Source: Phormidesmis priestleyi Ana (GTDB lineage: Bacteria; Cyanobacteriota; Cyanobacteriia; Phormidesmidales; Phormidesmidaceae). From it: a stretch of 64,000 nucleotides of DNA. The position numbers and the translations under genes were made by a program. Location of the stretch: positions 62,001 through 126,000 of the forward strand of contig LJZR01000009.1 of the NCBI GenBank assembly GCA_001314865.1, written 5' to 3'. This document shows, in pieces, positions 15,321-24,730 of the stretch. How positions within the stretch are numbered: position 1 is the stretch's first letter; the number at the start of each line of letters is the position of its first letter. The notes beneath the pieces were generated by a model that ran no database searches, was not told the DNA's origin, and saw only the letters and a program-made list of their open reading frames with translations.

Positions 15321-17060
15321 ATGCTAAGCGATTTGCCCACTTCTGATCCCCTCGATCCCCAGCGAGTAAAGTCCTTAGATGCGCTGCCGGATAGTACGCG
15401 ATCGCATCGCAGGCGACTGGCTGTAGGGCTGTGGATAGCGCTGGTGATTTGGGCGCTTTGGCTGTCGGGACTGGGGCGCAGCCCGCTGATCAACTGGGCT
15501 GGCCTGCCGCTGATGGGTCAGTTTTGGGCGGCGATGTTGCGGCCTGACTTAACGCCTGAATTTGTCGGGATGATGGCTCGTGCGGCAGTCACCACGCTGG
15601 CCTTTGCCGTGTGCGGTACGGTGCTGAGCCTAGGGGTGGGTTTCGTGACCGGTATTTTTTGCTCGTTGGTTTGGTGGCGAGTGTTTTGGCCGGGGCGATC
15701 AGGCCGGATAGTCTGGTTGGGTCTGCGCGGACTGCTGGTGATTCCTCGGGCGATTCATGAACTGATTTGGGGGCTGCTGCTGCTGGGCGTGCTGGGCTTA
15801 GACCCCATCGTGGGGGTGCTAGCGATCGCGATTCCTTTTGGTGCTATCACCGGTAAAGTCTTTTCAGAAATTTTGGATGAAACGCCGACTGGGCCATTAG
15901 ATGCGCTGGTTAACAGCGGCGTGAATCCGGGAATCGCTTTTTTGTACGGGTTGTTGCCGCAGGCGCTGCCCAACCTAATTTCTTATGGCTTCTATCGGTT
16001 TGAGTGTTCGCTGCGGTCGGCAGCGGTGTTGGGCGTGATTGGCGCGGGGGGTGTGGGTTATCAGATTTTTTTGAGTTTGCAGTCGCTCCGCTATGAGCAG
16101 CTGTGGACAGGATTTTATGTGCTGATAGTGCTAAACGGCGCGGTGGATTTTTGGAGCGGCTGGCTGCGGCGACAAATGGGGTTTGTAGGGCGGTTGGATT
16201 TGGCTAAGGGACGTGAGACCTCTCAGCCGTTGACAAACGACACCTTCAAGCAAAAGGGACGATTGGTTTGGCTGGCTTGGGGCGCGATCGCCCTAGCGGT
16301 TCCGCTTTGCTTTGCTTACTTAGAGATTGACTGGAGTCGGTGGGGGCGGGTGCGATCGCTCTTAGCTGAAATGGCCGCTCAGGTGACGCCAGATCGGGTA
16401 TTGCCTCAATTTTCGTGGTCGCTGCTACCGCTGTCGCTACAGACGATGGCGATGTCAGTTTTGGCGATTACGCTGGCAGGATTGGGCGGGATCGTGTTTT
16501 CTTTTCCAGCTGCGCAAAACTTTTTTTTGCCAGGGGGGCTGCTGCGCTCAGCCGGTGAGTCGCGGCGCTGGAGCGTGGGCCATGGGGCCATGCTTTTGGC
16601 TCGCTTATTGTTGCTAGGGGCCAGGGCGATTCCAGCGCCGATTTTTGCGCTGGTGATTTTGTACGGCATGTTTCCCAGCATTTTGCCGGGGGCACTGGCC
16701 TTGGGGCTGCATAACTTTGGTATTTTAGGTCGGCTGATGGCAGAGGTGAATGAAAACCTGCCGGATGGGCCGGTGCGGGCGTTGCGATCGCTGGGTGCTT
16801 CTGCTGGGAGTCTAGTGTTTTACGGCATCTTGCCCGCTAACTTGGCCCGATTTTTGGCCTATGGGCTCTACCGTTGGGAGGTATGCCTACGGGAAACTGT
16901 GATTGTGGGATTAGTGGGGGCAGGCGGGCTAGGGCGGCTGCTGACCGAGCAGCTCAGCGGCTTTGACTACAGCGGACTGGCGGCTACGCTGAGCGTGTTT
17001 ATAGCGCTGACGATGCTGGTAGATGCGATCAGTGGCTGGATGCGGTCGGCGGCTCGATGA
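15321..17060 (+). CDS. phnE: Fused (tandem) phosphonate-type ABC permease
   Basis: 579 residues, about twice a usual PhnE. Two homologous permease domains follow one another (roughly residues 60-285 and 330-575). Each carries the EAA-type loop before its last helices: first ALVNSGVNPGIAFLYGLLPQ, second ALRSLGASAGSLVFYGILP, each then followed by a Y(R/G)-F/W-E block and GxxGAGGxG. One polypeptide can therefore supply both halves of the membrane channel, giving a complete importer with phnD and phnC and no second permease gene. A 31-base gap separates it from phnC. Confidence 0.92.
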   Translation: MLSDLPTSDPLDPQRVKSLDALPDSTRSHRRRLAVGLWIALVIWALWLSGLGRSPLINWAGLPLMGQFWAAMLRPDLTPEFVGMMARAAVTTLAFAVCGTVLSLGVGFVTGIFCSLVWWRVFWPGRSGRIVWLGLRGLLVIPRAIHELIWGLLLLGVLGLDPIVGVLAIAIPFGAITGKVFSEILDETPTGPLDALVNSGVNPGIAFLYGLLPQALPNLISYGFYRFECSLRSAAVLGVIGAGGVGYQIFLSLQSLRYEQLWTGFYVLIVLNGAVDFWSGWLRRQMGFVGRLDLAKGRETSQPLTNDTFKQKGRLVWLAWGAIALAVPLCFAYLEIDWSRWGRVRSLLAEMAAQVTPDRVLPQFSWSLLPLSLQTMAMSVLAITLAGLGGIVFSFPAAQNFFLPGGLLRSAGESRRWSVGHGAMLLARLLLLGARAIPAPIFALVILYGMFPSILPGALALGLHNFGILGRLMAEVNENLPDGPVRALRSLGASAGSLVFYGILPANLARFLAYGLYRWEVCLRETVIVGLVGAGGLGRLLTEQLSGFDYSGLAATLSVFIALTMLVDAISGWMRSAAR

Positions 17061-17077
17061 GGCAAGATTTGCTTGAT

Positions 17078-17136
17078 CAATAGCGGTCAGGTCAATAGCG
17101 GTCAGGTCAATAGCAGTCAGGTTAATAGCGGTAAAT
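17078..17136. repeat. 15-bp tandem repeat after phnE
   Basis: CAATAGCGGTCAGGT at 17078 and 17093, a one-change copy at 17108 and a truncated copy from 17123, in the spacer before murJ. Confidence 0.85.
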
Positions 17137-17207
17137 ATTGGCACATGTTTGGAGCCGTCGCCCGCTGAGATGATTGAATAGGGATTGGTTATTAGCAGGG
17201 AAGATTT

Positions 17208-18806
17208 GTGGGTAAGCGATCGCTAGCGGGCATTGCAGGAATTGTGGCGATCGCAACGCTGCTTAGCAAGGTATTTGGCTTAGTAAGAGAAACGGCGATT
17301 GCCGCAGCGTTTGGCACGGGCCCGGTGACAGATGCCTATGGCATTGCCTATGTGATTCCTGGCTTTTTGCTGGTGTTGCTAGGTGGCATTAACGGGCCTT
17401 TTCACAGTGCGATCGTCAGCGCTATCTCCAAACGCAAAAAGGAAGAGATTGCGCCGATTGTGGAAACGGTGACCACTGTAATTGGCATCGGACTGGTGTT
17501 TGCCAGCATCGGTATGTTTGTATTCGCCGAGCCCATTATTGACCTGCTAGGGCGCGGCTTTTTGGCGACCGAAATTGGGGGCGTGAGCCGAGAAATCGCA
17601 ATCATGCAGCTGCGGATTATGTCTCCAATTACTATTTTTGCCTGCTTTATTGGCATTGGGTTTGGCACGCTTAACGCGGCTGATCAATACTGGTTGCCCT
17701 CTATTAGCCCGCTGCTTTCTAGTTCTGCGGTGATTGTCGGCCTGGGCATTTTTTGGCTGATAGTCGGTGGCGACATCAGTAACCCTAATTACCTGATGTT
17801 GGGTGGCATAGTGCTCGCCCTGGGTTCGCTGGCTGGGGCAATGCTGCAATGGCTCGTTCAAGTTCCTGCCCTGTGGAAGTCGGGGCTAGGCCGATTGCGA
17901 CTGCGGTTCAATCTGCAAGATCCGGGTGTGCGAGATGTTCTCAACGTGCTGTGGCCTGCAACCTTTTCGTCAGGCACCATGCAAATTAACGTATACACCG
18001 ACTTATTTTTTGCGGCCTTTGTCCCAGGAACGCTGGCCGCGTTGGGGTTTGCCAATCTATTGGTACAGACACCGTTAGGCATTGTGTCTAACATTATTTT
18101 GGTGCCGTTTTTTCCTATTTTTTCGCGGCTGAGCGATCCTTTACAGTGGCCCGAACTCAAGCAGCGTATCCGACAGAGTTTGGTACTTGTCGCCTTAACG
18201 ATGCTGCCGATCAGTGCAATTATTATCACGCTGGCTCAGCCGATTGTCACCGTGGTTTATAAGCGCGGCAACTTTGACGCCGACGCGGTGCAGCTGGTGA
18301 CCATGATTTTGATTGCCTACGCGGCGGGGATGTTTGTGTACCTGGCGCGGGATGTGATGGTGCGTGTGTTTTATGCGCTAGGCGATGGTCAGACGCCGTT
18401 TCGGATCAGTTTGGTGAACATCGCGGTCAATGCCGTTTTAGACTACGTGCTCTTTAATTGGATGGGCCCTGTGGGTTTGGTTGTGGCGACAATCGGGGTC
18501 AATGTGGTGTCTTTAGTGGCGATGACCGTTTTGCTGGATCGTAAGATTGGTGGGTTGCCTACAGCGAATTGGGCTCGCACCATTTTTACGCTGACGGCAG
18601 CGAGTGCAGTAAGCGGCGTTTCTTGCTGGCTTATGCGGGGTGGGCTAGCGAGCCTAATCGGTTCTGAAACATTTGTGGCAAACTTTATTCAGATTTGCCT
18701 GTCTGGCGCGGTGGGTCTTGCGACCTTTGGGCTGCTGACGGTGGTGCTTAAAATTCCTGAGGCAGGGATGCTCGCGACGCGGATTCGCGAAAGGCTAGGT
18801 CGTTAG
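17208..18806 (+). CDS. murJ: Lipid II flippase MurJ (MviN family)
   Basis: 532 residues, about 14 hydrophobic helices. The N terminus SLAGIAGIVAIATLLSKVFGLVRETAIAAAFGTGPVTDAYGIAY is the family hallmark, and YKRGNFDADAVQLV and FYALGDGQTPFRISLVNIAVN are conserved MurJ segments. It flips lipid II across the cytoplasmic membrane for peptidoglycan synthesis, the step after the mraY/murG reactions. GTG start, with AGGGA about ten bases upstream. It lies directly after the phn set on the same strand but is functionally unrelated. Confidence 0.95.
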   Translation: MGKRSLAGIAGIVAIATLLSKVFGLVRETAIAAAFGTGPVTDAYGIAYVIPGFLLVLLGGINGPFHSAIVSAISKRKKEEIAPIVETVTTVIGIGLVFASIGMFVFAEPIIDLLGRGFLATEIGGVSREIAIMQLRIMSPITIFACFIGIGFGTLNAADQYWLPSISPLLSSSAVIVGLGIFWLIVGGDISNPNYLMLGGIVLALGSLAGAMLQWLVQVPALWKSGLGRLRLRFNLQDPGVRDVLNVLWPATFSSGTMQINVYTDLFFAAFVPGTLAALGFANLLVQTPLGIVSNIILVPFFPIFSRLSDPLQWPELKQRIRQSLVLVALTMLPISAIIITLAQPIVTVVYKRGNFDADAVQLVTMILIAYAAGMFVYLARDVMVRVFYALGDGQTPFRISLVNIAVNAVLDYVLFNWMGPVGLVVATIGVNVVSLVAMTVLLDRKIGGLPTANWARTIFTLTAASAVSGVSCWLMRGGLASLIGSETFVANFIQICLSGAVGLATFGLLTVVLKIPEAGMLATRIRERLGR

Positions 18807-18852
18807 TCATATTGCTGGGTTAAGTAGGTTTACTTTTGACTAATCAGGTTGA

Positions 18853-21120
18853 CTAACCAGGCTCACGCTGCCAAACGGTGATAATTTCATCTGCGCTAGC
18901 AACGACTAGTTTTTGGCCATCGGGCGAAAAGGTGACGGCGACAATGCCCCAGTCGTGAGTGAGTTTAGCGACGCAATCGCCGCTTGAGAGTGACCAAAGT
19001 GTCAGGACGCTATCTTCGCTACCAATGGCGAGATATCCGTCCCAGCTAAGGGCCAAAGCCGTAATGAGATGGGGCGATTGGTACAACTTAGTGGGTATGC
19101 CGCAGTCGAGCTGGGGGTTGACTTCGTATTGCTGTACTAGCCCGGACGTGGTAGCGACGATGAGCTGAGAGGATTGAGGATTGGGCTGATGGAGTGCGAT
19201 CGCTATAGCGCCCTCCCGATTCTCTGCCCCTTTGAACCAAGCGGTATGAGCGGTATCTTCACCCATGCTGATAGTTTTAGCTAATGTCGGTTGTGGCTGC
19301 TGCGCTTGATATCGCCACAGCTTAACGGTGCCATCGTCGCTGGCACTAGCCAAGAGATTGGGCTGGCCAATATAGCGGCCAGTAAAATGGCTAGACAAAT
19401 GGCTAGATAGTGCGATCGCTCTCACGCTTTGCTGATGCTGGGCGAGCTGGCCTACGGGCATGAGGGTAGCAATGTCCCAGAGAATAATTTGGCCATCGCT
19501 GTTAGGACTGATGAGCTGTCTGCCGTCTGCGGTCACTAGCAGTCCTGTGGGTGTCCAGCCTTGGGTGGGCAGCGTATTGAGCAAGCAACGTTCGGTGCTA
19601 TCCCATTCTTTGATGGTGCTATCAATGCTGGCGCTATAAAGCGCTCGGCCATCGGGATGAAACTGAAGGGCGGTTACGGCGGCGGTATGTCCATCGCCCA
19701 CTAGCCGCCGCTTATGAAAGGTGTGAATGAGCTGACCGCTCGGTAAATGCCAGAGCCGGATAGATCCGCTAATGCCTGCGGTGGCCAGCATGTGGGGGCT
19801 AGCTGCGATCGCCTGCATCACTCCAATGGGTTCGGTAATGCGATAGCACTGCCGCCACTGCTGCGCGACGATTACTTGAGGCCGCCGGGCGAGCGACTTA
19901 GTCGGTGAGCGCAGTGAGAGGCTGCGCCATCTTTTTTTTAGTTGCAGCCCATTTGACAGCCCATTGTTTTGAAAGATGTCTTTTATGAAGGGCGCTATCG
20001 ACTTTTGCGCCGTGTCTTTGGTTTGGGTTAGCAGCTGCTTGGGGGCATAACGCAGAGGATTTTTTGAAAATTGCAGATCTAGGGCAACCTCATCCATGCT
20101 GCTGTACCGCTGCTGTAGCGATCGCGCCACCATTTGATCTAGCACCTGGGCAAATCTGGGTTCTATGGGCTGAGGCAAATAGTCTTGCCACACCCAACAG
20201 TCTTCGGCAGCAGAATAGAGCGAAAACGGATGAATGCTGGTGAGCAGGTAAAGGCAGGTCAACCCCAGGCTATAGATGTCGCTAGCAAAGGTTGCCTGCC
20301 CCATCGACTGCTCGGGAGCCGCATAGCCAGCGCTGCCAATCACCGTTTTGGCAGGCGTATGACGCACCCATTTGGCCGCGCCAAAGTCTACTAGCATGGG
20401 CAGCATTTTAGGGCTGGCGTTGCCTTTATCATGATCTGTATCATGACCCGTGCCATGACCCGCTAACTCATCTGCTGCTGAATGAACAATAATATTGGCT
20501 GGTTTGATATCGCGGTGAATGATATCGAAGCTGTGGACATATTGCAGCACCGGAATCAGGCTCGTGAGTAGTGATCTCACCTGTTGCTGCGTCCAAGGGC
20601 CTTCTTTTTCAATACGAGACTCTAAATTGTCGCCAGGGGCAAACTGCTGAACTAAAAACTGGCTTAGCCCATTGGAGCCGGGCCTATTGGGTATTGCTGG
20701 GTCAATTGCCTGATCTATTGCTTCGATCAGCCGAGGAATTTGGGGATGTTCGCCCAACTTGCGCAGTCGTTCGGCCTCTAAGGCAAAGCTGTTTTCACCT
20801 GCCGTATTGGGATAAAGCTGTTTAATAACGCAGCGATCGCAACGGCGATCGCTAGCCAAAAACGTCCGGCCAAATCCACCTTCACCCAAAAGTGACTGAG
20901 CCCGATAGCGCCCGCTCAGCGTGAGCGCACTGCCGCACGCCTGACAAAAATTAGCCGATGCCGAATTTTCAGGCGATGGGCAGGCGGGATTTAAGCAATA
21001 GACCACGGCTTCAATGCCTACTTCAATGCTTACTTCAGTGTCTACTTCAATACCTGCTTTCTGTGTTTTTAAGTTGGCATTTAAGTTGGAATCGCTTCGC
21101 CGGGACGCAGCTTGGCCCAT
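18853..21120 (-). CDS. Serine/threonine protein kinase with zinc ribbon and WD40 repeats
   Basis: Up to 755 residues. A four-Cys ribbon (Cys 42, 47, 59, 62) precedes a kinase domain (about 70-345) with LLGEGGFGRTF, the lysine of VIKQLYP, HRDIKPANIIVH and VDFGAAKW, so it looks active. The C-terminal 330 residues hold WD40 repeats with SxDSTIKEWD, SDGQIILWD, SDDGTVKLWR and SADEIITVWQ endings. A His/Asp-rich insert (GHGTGHDTDHDKGN) sits inside the kinase domain. The ATG at 21120 overlaps ycf34 by 40 bases; GTG 21006 gives MVYCLNPACPSPE, the usual start of such cyanobacterial kinases, and the skipped part is a 12-bp tandem repeat. The true start is therefore uncertain. Confidence 0.92.
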   Translation of the reverse strand: MGQAASRRSDSNLNANLKTQKAGIEVDTEVSIEVGIEAVVYCLNPACPSPENSASANFCQACGSALTLSGRYRAQSLLGEGGFGRTFLASDRRCDRCVIKQLYPNTAGENSFALEAERLRKLGEHPQIPRLIEAIDQAIDPAIPNRPGSNGLSQFLVQQFAPGDNLESRIEKEGPWTQQQVRSLLTSLIPVLQYVHSFDIIHRDIKPANIIVHSAADELAGHGTGHDTDHDKGNASPKMLPMLVDFGAAKWVRHTPAKTVIGSAGYAAPEQSMGQATFASDIYSLGLTCLYLLTSIHPFSLYSAAEDCWVWQDYLPQPIEPRFAQVLDQMVARSLQQRYSSMDEVALDLQFSKNPLRYAPKQLLTQTKDTAQKSIAPFIKDIFQNNGLSNGLQLKKRWRSLSLRSPTKSLARRPQVIVAQQWRQCYRITEPIGVMQAIAASPHMLATAGISGSIRLWHLPSGQLIHTFHKRRLVGDGHTAAVTALQFHPDGRALYSASIDSTIKEWDSTERCLLNTLPTQGWTPTGLLVTADGRQLISPNSDGQIILWDIATLMPVGQLAQHQQSVRAIALSSHLSSHFTGRYIGQPNLLASASDDGTVKLWRYQAQQPQPTLAKTISMGEDTAHTAWFKGAENREGAIAIALHQPNPQSSQLIVATTSGLVQQYEVNPQLDCGIPTKLYQSPHLITALALSWDGYLAIGSEDSVLTLWSLSSGDCVAKLTHDWGIVAVTFSPDGQKLVVASADEIITVWQREPG

Positions 21121-21362
21121 TTGCCCATTTCTTGAGTAAAGCTGTCGCAGCCTACGACGTCGTACTCAAAGCCAAACTCGTTTTCGCTACTGATCGTATC
21201 ACCGATGACCTTAACCTCGGGCAACGTGATGTTGGCGTTAATGGTGGGATTATTTGGCTCAAAGACAGGATCTTCGGTCAGATGTGGCTGTTGATGGTTG
21301 GCTTCTACGGCATGATAGGTGATACAGCTATCGACGTAGTGGCAGTTCACGCAAATACACAT
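21081..21362 (-). CDS. ycf34: Ycf34 family iron-sulfur protein
   Basis: 93 residues beginning MCICVNCHYVDSCITYHAVE, with Cys at 2, 4, 7 and 13, followed by HQQPHLTEDPVFEPNNP, which identifies Ycf34, conserved in cyanobacteria and red-lineage plastids. Family members have been reported to bind an Fe-S cluster through the N-terminal cysteines and to influence photosynthetic electron transport. Its 3' end overlaps the longest frame of the downstream kinase, which suggests co-transcription. The 290-base spacer to the divergent CCA enzyme gene shows nothing else. Confidence 0.93.
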   Translation of the reverse strand: MCICVNCHYVDSCITYHAVEANHQQPHLTEDPVFEPNNPTINANITLPEVKVIGDTISSENEFGFEYDVVGCDSFTQEMGKWAKLRPGEAIPT

Positions 21363-21652
21363 GTGGGTAAACCTCTAAGTGTGAAACTTATTGGGTTCTC
21401 AATTGATTGGCTTCTCAATTTGATGGACTTCTCAATTAATTGGAGTCTTAGCTATTAGATGGGTAGCTAGCAGCGCAGCTTAGCAAATATGCAATTCAGT
21501 GATAGTCGTTCGATGGTCGTTAAATGAATGGTGCAAGTTGCTGACGGCTGTAGGTAGCTTTTTTCACTGTAGCGTAAGATTTTTACTTCCTGCTTGATTT
21601 CTGTTTCCGATGTTTTGTGCTCAGGCGATCGCGCTGATATGTTTGGATTCTC

Positions 21653-23050
21653 ATGCCTTTGTTTATGCCTGAAACCTGGCCCTTTTCGCTCGATTTGTTG
21701 CCCAAAGATGCTTACTTAGTCGGGGGTAGTGTGCGCGATCGCCTGCTGCTAAGCCTACATTCGTTCGACCGTCAGCCTGCCTATCTTGATTTGGATTTTG
21801 TGATTCCTCATCGCGCCCTTGAAACAGCGGCGGCCATTGCGAAGGCTTATCGGGCGGGATTTGTGGTGTTAGATGAAGCCCGACAAATTGGCCGAGTAGT
21901 GTTCGACCGGGTAACGGTAGATTTTGCTCAGCAGCAGGGCGATTGCCTAGCGCATGACTTGGGCAGACGCGACTTTACGATTAATGCGATCGCCTACTCT
22001 CCTCATCAGCAGGTAATTGTCGATCCGCTCGGCGGTGAGGCAGACATTCGCAGCCAAATTATGCAGATGGTGAGTTATGAAAACCTCAAAGCCGATCCGC
22101 TCAGACTGTTGCGTGGCTACCGTCAGTCCGCCCAGCTTGGGTTTACCCTCGCACCTGATACCCAAGCTGCCATCAAGGCGCTTGCGCCTACGCTACGCAA
22201 TGTTTCGGCTGAACGAGTGCGTAGCGAACTCGACGCGCTGCTCAGTGTCGATGCTGCCAGTGTCGATGCTGCATCTGAGCCTAGATCTTTGATCAGATCT
22301 GAGCTTGAATCTGAGCAAAGATCTGATCAAATGTTTAATCAAAGCTCTGCCCAACGGCATGTTGTCCGGCAATCCGGTTTAAAGGAACTGCTCGAAAGCT
22401 TGCTACAAAGTCAGCTATTGCAGTTCTATCTGCCTCACTTTAATGAGAAAAGTCTGCTACGACTCGTGTCTATCGATAGCGCCCTAGCTCGGCTAAAACG
22501 GCTCATGCCCGGCTATGCACAAACGCTGTATGGCTGGTATAAGTTGGTGCCTGCTGGGTCTTATCGCAGCTGGATCAAAGTAGCTAAGCTGAGCTGCTTA
22601 GTTTCGGCAGATCCAGCGATCGCGCAATTTGAACTCAATGCGCTCAAATACAGCCGTCATGAAATACAAGTAGTGACAGTGCTGCTTCAATCGCAGGGGG
22701 ATATTGAGGCGATGCAGCAGGGAGAATTTGGGCGATCGCGGCAATTTTTTCTGTTTAAGCGAGTGGGCAAAAGCTTTCCGGCGCTGTCGTTGCTAGCGCT
22801 GGCCCAAGGCGTGGATCTTAACTTGCTGCAATCAATGATTGCTAAATTTTTAGACTCTAAAGATCTCGTGGCTCACAGCCAACCGCTGCTCACTGGCCAT
22901 ATGCTGATGCGTGAGCTAGGCATAAAGCCAGGGCCGGAAATGGGTGCTGTCCTCAAATCGGTAGAACAAGCGCAGGCCGCAGGAACGATTTGCTCTGAGT
23001 CAGAAGCGATCGCCTGGGCAAAAAGTCAGCATCTAGGACAATCGCGATAG
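21653..23050 (+). CDS. CCA tRNA nucleotidyltransferase / poly(A) polymerase family protein
   Basis: 465 residues of the class II nucleotidyltransferase family. YLVGGSVRDRLLL, the metal-binding DLDFVIP, RRDFTINAIAY, DPLGGEADI and ADPLRLLRGYR are in the family order. It adds C and/or A residues to tRNA 3' ends, or poly(A) tails; some bacteria split these jobs between paralogues, so CCA-, CC- or A-adding cannot be decided here. A hydrophilic insert (residues about 205-240) is rich in AGATCT/TGATCA sites and contains a small in-frame duplication (SVDAASVDAAS). As tmRNA ends without CCA, this enzyme would be needed to mature it. Confidence 0.92.
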   Translation: MPLFMPETWPFSLDLLPKDAYLVGGSVRDRLLLSLHSFDRQPAYLDLDFVIPHRALETAAAIAKAYRAGFVVLDEARQIGRVVFDRVTVDFAQQQGDCLAHDLGRRDFTINAIAYSPHQQVIVDPLGGEADIRSQIMQMVSYENLKADPLRLLRGYRQSAQLGFTLAPDTQAAIKALAPTLRNVSAERVRSELDALLSVDAASVDAASEPRSLIRSELESEQRSDQMFNQSSAQRHVVRQSGLKELLESLLQSQLLQFYLPHFNEKSLLRLVSIDSALARLKRLMPGYAQTLYGWYKLVPAGSYRSWIKVAKLSCLVSADPAIAQFELNALKYSRHEIQVVTVLLQSQGDIEAMQQGEFGRSRQFFLFKRVGKSFPALSLLALAQGVDLNLLQSMIAKFLDSKDLVAHSQPLLTGHMLMRELGIKPGPEMGAVLKSVEQAQAAGTICSESEAIAWAKSQHLGQSR

Positions 23051-23092
23051 GAACAGGCAAATCGAGCAGTCACCTATGTAAAAGCCTTGATA

Positions 23093-23119
23093 GAAGCCTC
23101 TGAAGCCTCTGAAGCCTCT
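23093..23119. repeat. 9-bp tandem repeat GAAGCCTCT (three copies)
   Basis: Exact triplication between the CCA enzyme gene and the next, converging gene; a second pair of repeats (ACAGATAGAAGTCTAT type) follows at about 23137-23173. Confidence 0.8.
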
Positions 23120-23180
23120 ATATAAAAGTCGTCTGTACAGATAGATAGAAGTCTATACAGATAGAAGTCTATCCGGCACT

Positions 23181-24467
23181 CTACATAGACGCCGTACGCT
23201 GAGGCCGGACGTCTAGCTGATGTGCCAAGCTGCCATTTGACCAATCTAGCGCATGAGATTCGCTAGCCGGAACAACGCTAACAACGCTTTGACGACGGCT
23301 AGCGATGCGCGAAGGCGTTCTCTTGACTGGGCGAATACCCGTCTGCGGATTGCCTTGCTGACGGTTGTTTTTACTACCTGTTAGCCCCGTTTGTTTGGGA
23401 GATGCCTGCTGTGCGGTAGATCGGGAAACTAAGACGCGGTTGCTATTGGCAGACTGCTGGCTAGCAATGCCCTGTTTGCTTCGAGGCCGACGTTTTTTGG
23501 AAGGAGGGGCAATGAGCTTACTAGGGGTCGATTTTGTGCTGTTTTTAAGGCTGTTTTTAGCGCTGTTTTTTGTTTGAGGGATATGTATCGAGGTCTGAAT
23601 CGCCCCAGCTAGCTTGTTTGCTGCTTTGTTTGCTGCTTTGTTTGCTGCTTTGTTTGCTGTTTTGTTCGCTGAAGGTCGGACTATTTTGCGGTTCTTGTGA
23701 CGCGATCGCACAGCTGCCAGCCGCATCATAGCTCTGCGTCTAGAGATCACTAAACAACCTGCTGCGCTAGCACCCACTACCCCCACCAGGGGCCAAGCAG
23801 GAATCTCAGAAGTATCCGCTGTAGTGCTATCAGTCGGATCACTCTTAGAAATCGCCAAAGCATCTTCTGAAGTATTATTTTCAGTATTTTCCTGGCCCGA
23901 TTCCTCAGCGCCCGTCTCAACCTTAATCAAGGCATTTTCGCTGTTTACCGGCGCGGTTTCAATGACCTCAGGCAGCGCTGTTTTCAGTCTTTTTGGACTA
24001 ATCAATCCTTCGAGGGCTAGTCCAGCACCTAGCATTGAAAACAGCCAAAATCCAATCAGCAAAATCCAGGGCCTAACCAATAAAAGGTTGAGCGCAATGC
24101 GACTGCTTTTAGACTCTTTGCTAAATGGCAGGTGCGGATGCTGTGTTTCTGGTTTTACGGTTGTTTTACCGCCTGTGATTGCTTTAGAACCAGAGACTTT
24201 AGAGGCCGTTAGGCTGCGGAGCATTTTCTGAAGCGCGCCCAGCTGTCTATTGGCTTTAGACGGACGGGCTTGCCCACTGTTTTGACTCAGATTCTTTTGC
24301 AGCTCTTTTTTGGGGAGCCCTTTTTGGAGGAGTCCTTTGGGCGGAGTCCTGTGAGCATTGTGCTGAATGCTTTTTGACGACTCTTCAGGAAGGCTGCGGG
24401 GGCGTATTTTCTGAGGTTCAGCAGCAGGAAGCTTCATATTTTTCGATCTCTCTAACGGCCTAGGCAT
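23181..24467 (-). CDS. Basic membrane protein of unknown function, low complexity
   Basis: 428 residues, Lys/Arg/Ser/Gln-rich. Two hydrophobic helices are visible: about 130-160 (LLVRPWILLIGFWLFSMLGAG) and about 225-242 (WPLVGVVGASAAGCLVI). Between them is an acidic Glu/Thr/Asn stretch, probably on the far side of the membrane. The N- and C-terminal parts are strongly basic, suggesting cytoplasmic tails that could bind nucleic acid or phospholipid. A KAAN tandem repeat (ANKAANKAANKAANK) lies after the second helix. No known domain is recognised. ATG 24467 has AGAGGA upstream; an ATG ten codons later is also possible. Confidence 0.7.
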   Translation of the reverse strand: MPRPLERSKNMKLPAAEPQKIRPRSLPEESSKSIQHNAHRTPPKGLLQKGLPKKELQKNLSQNSGQARPSKANRQLGALQKMLRSLTASKVSGSKAITGGKTTVKPETQHPHLPFSKESKSSRIALNLLLVRPWILLIGFWLFSMLGAGLALEGLISPKRLKTALPEVIETAPVNSENALIKVETGAEESGQENTENNTSEDALAISKSDPTDSTTADTSEIPAWPLVGVVGASAAGCLVISRRRAMMRLAAVRSRHKNRKIVRPSANKTANKAANKAANKAANKLAGAIQTSIHIPQTKNSAKNSLKNSTKSTPSKLIAPPSKKRRPRSKQGIASQQSANSNRVLVSRSTAQQASPKQTGLTGSKNNRQQGNPQTGIRPVKRTPSRIASRRQSVVSVVPASESHALDWSNGSLAHQLDVRPQRTASM

Positions 24468-24730
24468 AAGCAGAAGGATTCCTCTGGACGAGCCTCACTT
24501 CCAAAAGATACCGGAATTGTAGAGGCATATTATACGATTAGCCAGCTTTAGACCAGCTTTTCTCTGCCTTTAGTGAAAAAGCCTACACTTTTGGGGTAGA
24601 AAATGCTATCCGCAACGTATCTTTTAAGCTTGCGCAGACCCTAGCATACTGCCCATAAATAGGAGGTTAAAGCGCATTTTTTTGCTTATCTATCTGCTGC
24701 CTGCTGCGAGTTTGTTTTTTTCTAAACTCG

